Assembly (NCBI GenBank): GCA_040954595.2
Contig: CM082585.2
Span: forward strand, 1,116,001-1,180,000
Length of the DNA stretch: 64,000 bases
DNA from: Balanoglossus misakiensis
Lineage: Eukaryota > Hemichordata
Direction of reading: 5' to 3'
The notes beneath the pieces are model-generated. The model saw only the letters and a program-made list of their open reading frames with translations, was not told where the DNA came from and ran no database searches. Both the position numbers and the translations under genes were made by a program. Of this stretch, positions 11,594 to 20,483 are shown one piece after another (position 1 is the stretch's first letter; every line of letters starts with the position of its first letter).

Positions 11594-12294
11594 CTGTTTG
11601 GATAAGATGAACAGATAACATTACAAGTGTGTTAATACTAGGAAAATGGTTTAAAGGGACATGCAGTAACCCTCACAATCCTGCATATTTTCAAGTTACC
11701 AGTGTCTGGTTTAACATTCAGTGTGTAATGTCCCAATTAGACACCCATGTGGAATGTAGCAACCAGCACAAAGTGCCCCATCATAACGCTATGGAGAGAA
11801 TTTCAACTTGAGTCAGTGATTTTTATGAAAACATGACAGTGAACACCCTGTGTTATACTTTGTTTTCAAAACGACTCATCACACACTTTAAAGCCTCTAG
11901 AGCTGCCAAATTTCACAATTTTTTTCTTTTCCACAGTAAAACCTTTCAAATCTATGGTGATGCATACCACGATAGCTAGCTGCATACTGTTTGTATGGAG
12001 GCTGATTTTAATAAAATGGGTACGGCACCTGTTTAATACATTGCACGTTTAAATTGCAACATACAGCCACAATCAGGCATTGATGACATGTTCTTGTATC
12101 CCTATCAGTAAGCTTAATTATTTCAATGTACCAATCTACGTCGGAAAATAAAATCTGAAAATAAATGCAAAAAGTGGCAGCTCTAGTGGCTTTAAAGCAC
12201 TGAAAGGTTCAGAGGACTAACATTTTTCTGAAAATCCGTCTCCTAAGTGTGCACTACAATGGCAGTTTAATTGTTTTCAAAAATATCAACTTAC
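11594..12294. other. Intron, nothing recognised
   Basis: This is the intron between the CCP2 and CCP3 exons. It shows no domain-coding frame, no repeat match elsewhere in the window and no obvious palindrome. Confidence 0.6.
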
Positions 12295-12474
12295 GCTCGC
12301 ATTGGGGCACAAGTGGACCCCAGACACCATCTGCTTGGCATTCCAATGAAGACACATTATTTATAAACTGATAGCCCTCAATGCATTGATAATAAGCAAT
12401 GCCACCATACACTGTACTGGTAACATTGGTAAGAATTCCATTGCTGCACTCAGGGGGTCCACCACATGTTATTC
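12295..12474 (-). CDS. Exon 12: CCP2 (sushi) module
   Basis: A 180-bp exon, phase 1 to 1, begins ITCGGPPECSNGILTNVT and includes YYQCIEGYQF, LECQADGVWG and PQCE. The four sushi cysteines and the Trp are present, with one extra Cys near the start. The acceptor is TATTTTTTAG and the donor GTAAGTTG. The split codon joins exon 13 as PRECPPP. Confidence 0.85.
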
Positions 12475-12538
12475 CTAAAAAATAAACAACAAATTAGTGT
12501 CATTCAAGTTGTTGCTAACAATAGATTCAAGAGACAAA

Positions 12539-12719
12539 TTAAGTCTCTCTCATCACTGCACTTTTTTCATTAATTATCTTGGATACAAGACACCAGGCTA
12601 GGCATATTTGCATAGCTGGTACGACTTATACACGGCGAAAATGTTTTTTTTTTCCTGAAAGAGTGACCTCAAAGCTACAAAATTATGTAGATATCAGCTA
12701 GACCGGACATCCCCTTTAA
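12539..12719. mobile_element. Composite MITE A/MITE C insertion cutting CCP1
   Basis: TTAA at 12539-12542 and again at 12716-12719 flank a body that starts like MITE A (GTCTCTCTCATCACTGC... GATACAAGACACCA) and ends like MITE C (GACCTCAAAGCTAC... GACCGGACATCCCCT). The right border abuts the coding sequence of CCP1. It looks like two partial elements fused into one insertion. Confidence 0.65.
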
Positions 12720-12820
12720 CTACTGGATAACCGTCCGAGCATTGGAATGAGACAGAGACATCATACCTTCTATCTCTGTACTGGTCACCACGCCCTCACT
12801 AATCACAATTTCGGGACAGT
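12716..12820 (-). pseudogene. Exon 11: CCP1, frameshifted and truncated
   Basis: The exon follows a good acceptor (TTGTTCTGACAG) and, with the phase-1 G of exon 10, reads DCPEIVISEGVVTSTE. It then continues in a different frame as RRYDVSVSFQCSDGYPVV, the normal middle of a CCP module. One base is missing near 12766-12775. The module stops at GYPVV where TTAA and a MITE C end begin (12715). Its second half (two more Cys and the Trp) is not found before exon 12. Skipping it joins exon 10 to exon 12 in frame. Confidence 0.72.
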
Positions 12821-12891
12821 CTGTCAGAACAAGGATCACAATGATAAGAATGCATGCAGACAAATACTTAAACTCATAAATGTCAGTTGTT

Positions 12892-13122
12892 TTAAAGTGA
12901 AGGGGTCGTCGCAATGCGTTTGTTTATAAACATTACAATTCATCCACAAATCCCTCAAATAAGATAATTCTTAGAATGAACGAAGCAGCTGACAGTATCC
13001 TAGACTGTCCATGACAGCAACTGAAGATCCTAGTAGGTCGTGGCTGTCTAATTTCAGGGATTTGTGGATGAATTGCAATGTTTATAAACAAACAAACGCA
13101 GTGCGACGACCCCATCACTTTA
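12892..13122. mobile_element. MITE G, long inverted repeats
   Basis: The left arm (AAAGTGAAGGGGTCGTCGCA, then GCGTTTGTTTATAAACATTA and CATCCACAAATCCCT) is the reverse complement of the right arm ending near 13120. Arms of about 65 bp flank a spacer of about 95 bp. Its right arm is also found at the satellite 1 border (8752-8800). Confidence 0.82.
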
Positions 13123-13338
13123 TTGAGTGTGATACAAGAGTGTTGCCATTCCTGTCAATGGTCCAAAATTGCATTGCAATTGTAAGAAATTACTGTCTCT
13201 GTTTTTCCAGCTCTTTGAAGTTTCGTAAAAATTCAAAAACATTTGCACCTTTCAATTAATGACTCTAAATCACAAGGAATAAAGGGAGAGTGTGTTTCTA
13301 AGAATTCTGTAACAACTTTTTCTGAAATGTTAGTAAGT

Positions 13339-13549
13339 TACTGTAAAACACTTTATTTTCGCGAGCAAGAGATTTTCGCGAAATACGCGAGAGCCAAAAT
13401 AGCGTGAAAATAAAAAGTTGCGTAATTTTTTTGAAGATAAAGATGCAATGGATGAAATAAGAGAACGCGAAAATTAACACTGGCGAAACAGTGGCCTCTC
13501 TCGATGTCGCGAAAAATTTCAACTCGTGAAAATAAAGTGTTTTACAGTA
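13339..13549. mobile_element. MITE B copy 2
   Basis: It runs from TACTGTAAAACACTTTATTT to AATAAAGTGTTTTACAGTA, nearly perfect terminal inverted repeats. The core GAGAGCCAAAA and GTTGCGTAA is in the same direction as copies 1 and 4. Its right end is about 7 bp from the donor of exon 10. Confidence 0.85.
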
Positions 13550-13556
13550 TGTGTAC

Positions 13557-13740
13557 CTGGTGAAAATGAAGCCCTGAATCCTTTAGCTGGTCGTGTTCTA
13601 CTACTCCTGAACACAACCGAAAAGTGTCCAATGTCTGTACGGCAATCGGGTGGTGGCACAGTGCCATCAATGACTCCATCAGAATTGCCACTCCATGGAC
13701 CAATAATGACATCATCATCACTCTCAGTACCATTGTATAC
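13557..13740 (-). CDS. Exon 10: CUB3, second half
   Basis: A 184-bp exon, phase 0 to 1, starts VYNGTESDDDVIIGPWSG and ends in KGFRASFSPG. It lies between two copies of MITE B in opposite orientation. One starts about 7 bp past its donor (13339-13549) and the other lies 35 bp before its acceptor (13776-13981). Confidence 0.85.
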
Positions 13741-13775
13741 CTTCAGAAACAAAGACAATTTAAGCATGCATTGTA

Positions 13776-13981
13776 AATACCGTAAAACGGGAAATCTTCA
13801 CAACAGGAAATTTTCGCGATATCAAAGGTGGCTACTGTTACGCGACAATTAATTTTCACATTGGCATATTTTACTGCATTGTTATCTCTGAAGCATTTTA
13901 AGCGACTTTTTATTTTCATATTTTTTGGCTCTCACATAGTTTACGAAAATTTATCGTTCACGAAAATTTTATAGTATTCAA
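13776..13981. mobile_element. MITE B copy 3, inverted
   Basis: The core appears in reverse (TTTTTTGGCTCTCACATAGT) relative to copies 2 and 4. The left end is ACCGTAAAACGGGAAATCTT. It lies 35 bp upstream of the acceptor of exon 10 on the gene strand. Confidence 0.82.
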
Positions 13982-14017
13982 TCCTTGTTGCATTTCCTGC
14001 TGTAACAGCTACTCAAC

Positions 14018-14231
14018 ATACTGTAAAATGGGAAATGTTCGCAAACAATAAATTTTCGCGATCTACGTGAGAGCCATCAAAACATGAAAATAAAAAGTTG
14101 CGTAAAAATGTTTTTCGGGGATAATGATGCAGTGAAATACAAGAACGTGAAAAGTTATTGTTGCATAACACTTGCCTCTTTTGATAACGCGAAAATTTCA
14201 TGTTGCAAAAGTATCCCGTTTTACAGTATAT
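14018..14231. mobile_element. MITE B copy 4
   Basis: The ends TACTGTAAAATGGGAAATGT and AGTATCCCGTTTTACAGTA bracket the family core (GAGAGCCATC, AAGTTGCGTAAAAATG). Confidence 0.82.
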
Positions 14232-14393
14232 ATGTGATTAATTAAATTTCCAAATTGTGTTCCAAAGTTGTATAGTTTGAAGTAATGTCTGCCAAAATTG
14301 TCAAACTAAAATCACTGCAAAATAATATGACAAATTTTTTAATATGACAAATATTTTTAACATGGCTGACTCATGATCATATCTGATACTCAC

Positions 14394-14578
14394 AATGATG
14401 TAATCAACATCTGTGTTCCTCTCTAATCCAAAGTTCTCATCAAAGATAAGAGTTAATGGTCTTCCAGTTGGTTCCTTGATTAACCAGCTACACATAACAT
14501 CATCAGGGTAAGTGCTAACATCATACCCTGGTGACTGAATCGTGCCAAAACTACGCAGAATTTCAATTCCCTGGCAAC
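14394..14578 (-). CDS. Exon 9: CUB3, first half
   Basis: A 185-bp exon, phase 1 to 0, starts CQGIEILRSFGTIQSPGY and includes YPDDVMCSWLI and ERNTDVDYII. The C-x-W motif is intact. The acceptor is TTTCTTTAAAG and the donor GTGAGTATC. It joins exon 10 to give DYIIVYNG, a standard CUB calcium-site region (D...Y.I..Y.G). Confidence 0.85.
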
Positions 14579-14816
14579 CTTTAAAGAAACAAGTGACCTA
14601 TCGGTCAAAAGAGCTCTGCTGACTTTAACAGTGAAACCTATAGCTGGGCAATGATATGAATACCCTAGGTTTTAATCATAACAATTGTATTCTATTAAAC
14701 AAAACCAAACATAGACATCACAAGTATTTAATATCCACATTTAGCCTGATTCATTGTGCTAAAGAAAGAAAGAATTTATTCCTAAAGAACAACATCAAAA
14801 GGAAGTACCAAGGTAC

Positions 14817-15330
14817 TAATTTGCATATTCATGACCCGATCAAAATTCCAATAAAACAAAATCAGGTAGGGGCACCATAACACACATTCTACCAAATTTC
14901 AGCTCCATCGTACATGTAGTTAGGGAGAAGAAGATTTTTTACCAAAAATTATATTTTTAGATCTAATTTGCATATTCATGACCCGATCATATCCAAATTT
15001 ATGAAATCAGGTAGGGGCACCATAACACACATTCCTGCCAAATTTCAGCTCAATCGTACATGTAGTTAGGGAGAAGAAAATGTTTGACCAACATTCTATT
15101 TTAGATCTAATTTGCATATTTATGACCCCATCAAATCCAAATTTACAAAATCAGGTAGGGGCACCATAACACACATTCCTACCAAATTATAGCTAAATAT
15201 GCAATGTCGTTTTAACGAAGAAGATTGAAATACCGAAAGTTGACGGACGACGGACAACGGACGCCGGACGACAGACGGACACTTATCAACCTACTGCTAC
15301 AGCTTGGCTGACACAAGTGACAGCCAAGCT
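14817..15330. mobile_element. SINE-like element with three 147-bp repeats and a hairpin tail
   Basis: Three copies of a 144-147 bp unit start at 14817, 14964 and 15108. Each begins TAATTTGCATATT(C/T)ATGA and carries AGGTAGGGGCACCATAACAC. A GGACGACGGAC-type tract follows (15240-15282), then a hairpin at 15301-15330 (AGCTTGGCTG pairs with CAGCCAAGCT). This layout is seen in metazoan SINE or LINE-tail repeats. A related unit is at 30690-30890. No tRNA-like head was found. Confidence 0.7.
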
Positions 15331-15708
15331 AAAAATACCAAACAAGGAATAATGAATTCAATCCACAGGTTTGGTGTAATCCTGGCTGCCTTTTATTTTG
15401 TGCTAGGGGATCAAATCACATAATAATTGCCTTCTGGATAAAAAGTCGTACGCGACAGAAGAAATGACTGTTAACTGTATATGACTTCCTTAGGTCAAAC
15501 CTTTCTGTCGTTATACATGTAGTTATCAAATTAAACTCATTTAACTTTTTTCACATTTTGTTATTTTTTCTGTTAAAAAGTTCCATAATGACCCAGTATC
15601 AGATTAGCTTATATTATAAACTTCCAGAAAGAATGGCAAAAGAAGATAGATCTGTGATCCTTACAATTCTTACTGGGTTGAAATTCTTTGGGAATGATTT
15701 TAAGTGAT
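15331..15708. other. Intron, nothing recognised
   Basis: Between the SINE-like tail and MITE A copy 1 there is only AT-rich intronic sequence. I see no exon or repeat here. Confidence 0.55.
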
Positions 15709-16065
15709 TTAAAGGGACAAAGTTTCTCTCACTCGCTGCCCTTTTTCCATTAACTATGTTTGATACAAGACACTGTTTATGTTATTCTACATGTGGATAT
15801 ATAGTGAATCAACATTCAACCACGCACAACTTCCATCCCGTTTGTAGGATATGAGAGTAAAAATATTGCCAAAATGAATAAACGGTAGAGACCAATTATT
15901 CATTTTGGCGAGTTTTTTCACTCTTGTGTCTACAAGTGGGATGGAAGTTGTTTGTGGTCAAACGTTGTTTCAATATATATCCACATGTAGAATAACATAA
16001 ACGCTGAATTGTATCATCATAATTCCTGGAAAAAGGGTAGCGAGAGAGAGTGTTTGTCCCTTTAA
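15709..16065. mobile_element. MITE A copy 1, TTAA-flanked palindrome
   Basis: The ends AGGGACAAAGTTTCTCTCAC and the inverse of GAGAGAGTGTTTGTCCCT are flanked by TTAA at 15709-15712 and 16062-16065. Long arms (ATTCTACATGTGGATATATA, CTTCCATCCCG) read inward almost to the centre, so the 357-bp element can fold into one long hairpin. Confidence 0.87.
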
Positions 16066-16146
16066 AACATTGTTCTCTTGCATCATGAATCCTTGATTGC
16101 CTCTTCATTCAAACAACGTCTTGATCAATTTGAATGCGTTACCTAC

Positions 16147-16329
16147 CTGCCCAGTAATGTACATGAAAACCTCTCATTGTAACTGCATCATCACTCTTAA
16201 TGTCAACTCTCATCATACTTTTGGAAGATATGATGACATTGGGTAACTCCATCCCAGAAAATAAAGCAAGTCTGAGGGCAGGATTCAGTTCAGCGCCATC
16301 GTATACAGACACTTGATCAGCCCCATCTT
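16147..16329 (-). CDS. Exon 8: CUB2, second half
   Basis: A 183-bp exon, phase 1 to 1, includes DGADQVSVYDGAELNPALRL, ALFSG, VIISSKSMMRVDIKSDD and GFHVHYWAG, a complete CUB second half. The acceptor is CTTTGCAACAG and the donor GTAGGTAA. The exon sits between two palindromic MITE A copies, 81 bp and 129 bp away. Confidence 0.82.
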
Positions 16330-16458
16330 CTGTTGCAAAGGAGATAAACGGAAAAGATATAAAAATAGAATCAAAGACACTTTGCTCCCATTTGATATGT
16401 ACATTTAAATGTGACATACCGTACAATCATAGTGATCACAATTTCCTACACAAAACCA

Positions 16459-16742
16459 TTAAGGGGCAAAGTCTCTCTCTCTCTCGCTGCCCCTTTTCCA
16501 TTAATTATCGTTTGATTATCGTTTATGTTATTCTAGATGTGGATATATAGTGAATCAACATTCCATCCCGCTTCATTTTGGGCGAGATTTTTACTCTCAT
16601 ATCCTAAAAATGGGATGGAAGGTGTGTGTGGTCGAATGTTGATTCACTATATATCCTCATGTAGAATAACATAAACGGTGTCTTGTATCAAACATAATTA
16701 ATGGGAAAAGGGCAGCGAGAGAGAGAGACTTCGTCCCTATAA
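16459..16742. mobile_element. MITE A copy 2, internally shortened
   Basis: It is the same family, from TTAA at 16459 to CCCTATAA at 16742. The central part is deleted relative to copy 1, and the right TTAA has changed to ATAA. The arms with TGTGGATATATAGTGAATCA remain. Confidence 0.83.
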
Positions 16743-17082
16743 GGACACCTTTAGCATTGATGAGGTAATATAAGAATACATCTGATAAAGAATATTTTCA
16801 CATCCCAATAAACCAAAATCCAAAACAACTGGAAGAGCCGTTTCTGACATAAGTGGACTTTTGGACCAAAAATGTCTAAAACTACCCACCCCCCTCCTCC
16901 CCAGTATTGATATTTGTCACATGTTTATGTACACCATAATAACAAATATTGTAGGTCCTTGTAAACCAATTTTTAAGAAATCGGAAAAGTGACTACTGAG
17001 AATTGACCAGAAATGACAAAAATAAAATGTATTTTTAAAAATATAATTACTATTTTTTGTCATGCTGTAAAACAACTCACAC
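16743..17082. other. Intron, nothing recognised
   Basis: AT-rich intron between CUB2a and MITE A copy 2. A C-rich patch at 16887-16902 is the only notable composition. Confidence 0.5.
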
Positions 17083-17259
17083 GATTAATTGCATCTGAAT
17101 CCACTACCTGTAAAGTGACAACAAATTCTGTTGTGAATGATGCCAGCTGTCAGTTACAATCTTCATTGTTGAGATAATTCTTGCCTTCAAAATATTCTGT
17201 ACTGCTGAGATTCTGTTTATATGACTTTGCTATGAAATTCCCACCACACAAAGAATACA
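17083..17259 (-). CDS. Exon 7: CUB2, first half, with in-frame TGA
   Basis: Taken as phase 1 to 1 (177 bp), it reads LCGGNFIAKSYKQNLSSTEY and then NYLNNEDCN, TGA, QLASF. The TGA at 17150-17152 stands exactly where CUB domains have Trp (C-x-W), so one substitution from TGG explains it. The donor is ambiguous. The strong GTGAGT leaves phase 0, which does not fit exon 8. GTGTGA two bases earlier gives phase 1 and a sensible join (DAINQDGADQ). I chose the latter because it keeps frame. Confidence 0.7.
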
Positions 17260-17485
17260 CTGAAAGAAAGAAGAAGTCATCTTAACAGAAACACTTCACA
17301 AACAGGACATCAGCAAGATCACAGTCGAGGTAGGGCAAATATTGCCTACATGTGCAATCTATAATGTTATACCAGGTTCACGTAGGGTAAAATTCGAAAC
17401 GTTTCAGAGACACTATTTGCCTAAGGTAAACACAGAGCATTAATGCTTTTAGTTGCCTTGTGTCCACACATGCAAAGTTTATGTG

Positions 17486-17535
17486 TAGTTCGCGAAAATT
17501 TATCGTTTGCGAAAATTTCCAGTTTTACATTATGT
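17486..17535. mobile_element. MITE B terminal fragment
   Basis: AGTTCGCGAAAATTTATCGT followed by TTGCGAAAATTTCCAGTTTT matches the right end of MITE B. It ends 17 bp from the donor of exon 6. Confidence 0.65.
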
Positions 17536-17552
17536 ATAAAACTTGGTATTAC

Positions 17553-17754
17553 CTGCTTGCCAAGATGCTTCAAAGCCAGTAGCAGTATGCGAACTATCTG
17601 AGAGAAATTTCACCAACATTGCATTACCACTGCTAATAACTTCATCAGGCTGGTCCGGTCCACTGTATGTGGCAAGAACTTTGGATGGGTCAAACACAGA
17701 CACCTCGACAATGACAACAGTATCATGATAAAGTTCAGTGTCAAAATGTAGAAA
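17553..17754 (-). CDS. Exon 6: CUB1, second half
   Basis: A 202-bp exon, phase 0 to 1, starts FLHFDTELYHDTVVIVEVSV and ends in TGFEASWQA. The pattern (VSVFDPSK, YSG, ISSGNAMLVKFLSD) is that of the second half of a CUB domain. Acceptor TTCTTTTCAG and donor GTAATACC fit. Its start phase matches exon 5 exactly. Confidence 0.82.
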
Positions 17755-18118
17755 CTGAAAAGAATAAAAAATGTCACAACACACATCATAAATAGTGAGC
17801 TGTCTCAAGCCAATATACATGAAAATAAACACAGTTTCATGACTTAAGCCCCATTAGCTGTAACTTTTTGCATTTTTCAGTATTTCTATTCTGTGTATCA
17901 ATTATAGTTTCTTGTTCAGCTACGCAGGGCAGAGTTAAATCCATAGTCTTAACTTCTCAACGAAACCTATGAGGGCACAATCGGCATTGTTGTTGTTTGA
18001 AAACATTCGTAAATAATAACAACAGTCAGTACACATACACATGACTCGTTGACAAGCAGAGAGCTGGGTGTGATGGGTTACTCATGAGGAGAGGAACAAG
18101 AAAAAGTGTTTAATTTAA
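17755..18118. other. Intron, nothing recognised
   Basis: Intron upstream of CUB1b. No exon, repeat match or palindrome is seen before the hairpin at 18119. Confidence 0.5.
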
Positions 18119-18308
18119 ATAATAACACATGATAGCGAGGGCAATATCACGATTTGAAGCCTGCATGAGGGATGGTGATCTCTGACCATAATATTGATGA
18201 TGCCCGAGCCGCAGGCGAGGGTATCATCAATATTTTGGTCAGAGATCACCAGCCCGAGGGCAGGCTTCAAATCGTGATGTTGCCCGAGCATAATGTGTTA
18301 TTAATTTT
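18119..18308. repeat. Long palindrome (about 90-bp arms)
   Basis: The left arm contains TCACGATTTGAAGCCTGC and TGGTGATCTCTGACCA. The right arm contains their reverse complements, TGGTCAGAGATCACCA and GCAGGCTTCAAATCGTGA. The outer parts, AATAACACAT and ATGTGTTATT, also pair. The centre is GCCGCAGGCGAG. It could be a foldback element, or the left end of a larger element reaching 18780. Confidence 0.83.
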
Positions 18309-19030
18309 ATTACGCCGAACATTTGAACGTACATACACTGCAGCATGTAGCATGTAGACTCGCGTCCATATGTCGTACGTTGCTGAGAATGTAAAATGTC
18401 TCGATCTCCCAAGAATTATACGATACCTACTTCGAACTTAGATTATTTTGAAAATACTGCGCTGTTGGTTGCGATTTTGGTGTATTTACTGCCCGTTTGC
18501 AGTAAAATATCATCCAGTAGAACAGGTGTTAAGCCTGTGTGTCGCTTTGAAGCCATATAGATGCGGGAGTTGACTGATCGTGAAGGAAGCCATTGAACGA
18601 CAGTTTGGAACGCGCAGAAGTCGTGCCCAGAACACCAAAACAACCAAGTGGGCAATATCAGCGCACGCGACAGGGCTTTATCAACTCTAGCCATGTTATA
18701 TCACTTTTTTTTCTATATCACGTGAGCGCGTCTCAGCCAATCACGAAAACGGTATAATACGTGAGGTGTAATAAACACAAAACAAAATTACTGATAAACT
18801 AGCCTGAAGTTATAGATAATGGCCCTTTAATTCAAAAGTTTACCAAAAATCATGTTTGTTATAAGGAAGAAAAAAATCAAATTATTTTTTTTTTAGTTGA
18901 AATGAATTTAAATCTAATACATGTGTCTGGTTTTTTTTTAAAGTGTTTGTATGTCGAATGGACGGGAAAAGGTGTTTTGTATAGGCAGGTTTCCAGATTA
19001 GACAGAGTTAGTGGTTTATGCAAGTTTTAC
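18309..19030. other. Intronic CpG-rich stretch, possible body of a larger element
   Basis: From 18300 to about 18780 the DNA is richer in CpG than the surrounding introns and has an 83-codon minus-strand frame (18443-18694) starting MARVDKALSR, which I do not recognise. The stretch ends near ACGTGAGGTGTAATAAACAC. It may belong to the same mobile element as the palindrome next to it. The remainder to 19030 is plain intron. Confidence 0.35.
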
Positions 19031-19078
19031 TGTAAAAAATAACTGGTTTTGGAATTTGACAGTTTACAAGTGAGCACT
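19031..19078. repeat. 48-bp inverted repeat, arm 1
   Basis: The sequence from TGTAAAAAATAACTGG to GTTTACAAGTGAGCACT is matched at 47 of 48 positions by the reverse complement of 22407-22454. It begins at intron position +4 after exon 5. Confidence 0.9.
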
Positions 19079-19081
19079 TAC

Positions 19082-19203
19082 TCTGGATGTTGCAGGTCCC
19101 TGGATTGTCCAAATACATTCTTGTAGAATGTAATAATTATCATCTGGGTATCCAGTGCTGTGAAAGGTCCCCGATTCACCAGTTTCCAAACCACCACATG
19201 TTC
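19082..19203 (-). CDS. Exon 5: CUB1, first half
   Basis: A 122-bp exon, phase 1 to 0, reads TCGGLETGESGTFHSTGYPD and continues to CIWTIQGPATSR. The opening CGG, the GTFHSTGYPDD strand and the conserved C-x-W are all intact. The donor is GTAAGTGC. From intron position +4 onward the sequence is one arm of a 48-bp inverted repeat (19031-19078), so the donor may sit in a hairpin of the pre-mRNA. Confidence 0.85.
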
Positions 19204-19514
19204 CTGAATATCATTAAAATAAAAAGAAAGAGTATGTTTGTGTGATGAATGGTCATAAAGATTCAGCTCATCAAGTTGACGAAATTTCATTGATGATAAA
19301 ATTACTTCACCAACAGTGAGTATCCAATGTACATGTATAAAACAATGTTTGTATTAGTATAAATCAAATGTAAAAATTTTGAAACGACATTTATCACACC
19401 CGAAAATTCCAAGAACCGCATATTATGATTCTCTAAGCTCAAACTATCAGTGTGACAGATGCCAGATTCTTAAAATACTTGGCCCAGTTTTGTTTCTGAT
19501 TTATATTTATGACA

Positions 19515-19710
19515 TACTGTAAAACAGGAAATTTTTCATGATATCAAAAGTGGCAACAGTTATGCGATGATTGATTTTCGCATTCTCATATTTCACGGCA
19601 TTGCTATCTTCGAAAAACATTTTGACACAACTTGTTTATTTTCGCGTTTTTTTTGGCTCTCGCATAGTTCGCAAAAATGTATCGCTCGCGAAAATTTCCT
19701 GTTTACAGTA
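19515..19710. mobile_element. MITE B copy 5, inverted
   Basis: From ATACTGTAAAACAGGAAATT to GAAAATTTCCTGTTTACAGT, with the core in reverse (TTTTGGCTCTCGCATAGTTC), as in copy 3. Confidence 0.83.
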
Positions 19711-19884
19711 CAAAATTCTTGGAGGATCAGACTTTCTGCTGACAGTTCAAAAGTAGTCTTTAGTTGCAAAGGAGATGATCATACAATTAAACCACGATCG
19801 TGACGTCACACTATTCAATAGACAAGTCATTCACTGAGAGAACCTCCGTCTCACACAAAACCACAGGTTTAAAACCAAGTCCCG

Positions 19885-19923
19885 GGTAGTTCTAGAACTA
19901 CCTCCGGGGGTTCTAGAACTACC
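19885..19923. repeat. Two GGTAGTTCTAGAACTACC-type palindromes
   Basis: A perfect 18-bp palindrome at 19885-19902 is followed 7 bp later by a second GTTCTAGAAC centre. TTCTAGAA has the TTC-nn-GAA form of a heat-shock factor site, but similar motifs (TCTAGAACTACC) recur near 20952, so a repeat origin is more likely. Confidence 0.45.
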
Positions 19924-20483
19924 GCAGGACTCAGTCTCACCTGTCGTAACAAAAATACAAATACACAATGCTTTATTTGCATAATTACATTTACTTCTAT
20001 ACCTGTATTCAAAGTACATTTCATTTGAATAGAGTAATTGTTATGTTAATTGAAAGCGAACTGGATATGCGACAGTCTCCGGATCATTTCATTCAATGCT
20101 TCACATTCACAGTTTTGTCTACTGACGTACAAAGCTAATGTCTTGGTGGCTCTCGAGAGTCTTCATAACATGATAATAAAAGTATAAAATAGACAAAAAT
20201 CAATTCACCAGAAACAAACTAACGTTGCAATAAATTAACTACAAATTTCTAGAAAATTATACTAAATCACATTATCCCCAGATTTGCTTGCATTACTCTA
20301 ACCAGATGCTTCACTTCGATTTTGCTTCACTACCGACATGTAACAAGGTTGGCTGTTTTAGGCCTAAAACCCGCGTACCTTGCAAAATTCTGCTTACTTT
20401 TTGTTGCTGTTCACCAGACGTGGGTTTGTAATGTCGGACGGATTCACTTCGGTATCAAGTCTTTTCGCAGATGAGTTACTCAC
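19924..20483. other. Intron, nothing recognised
   Basis: No exon or repeat of the window's families is seen here. Confidence 0.5.

Noticed and set aside
12543-12715. CCP1 restored by simply removing the MITE
   Set aside because: The sequence beyond the other TTAA stays open but has no cysteines or Trp, so it is intron and not the missing half of the module.
17150-17152. TGA read as selenocysteine
   Set aside because: The position is the conserved CUB Trp, one base from TGG, and there is no reason to expect selenocysteine in a CUB domain.
19885-19923. Heat-shock promoter element
   Set aside because: TTCTAGAA palindromes fit the factor's half-site rule, but they are mid-intron, no start is nearby downstream, and similar motifs recur as repeat sequence.
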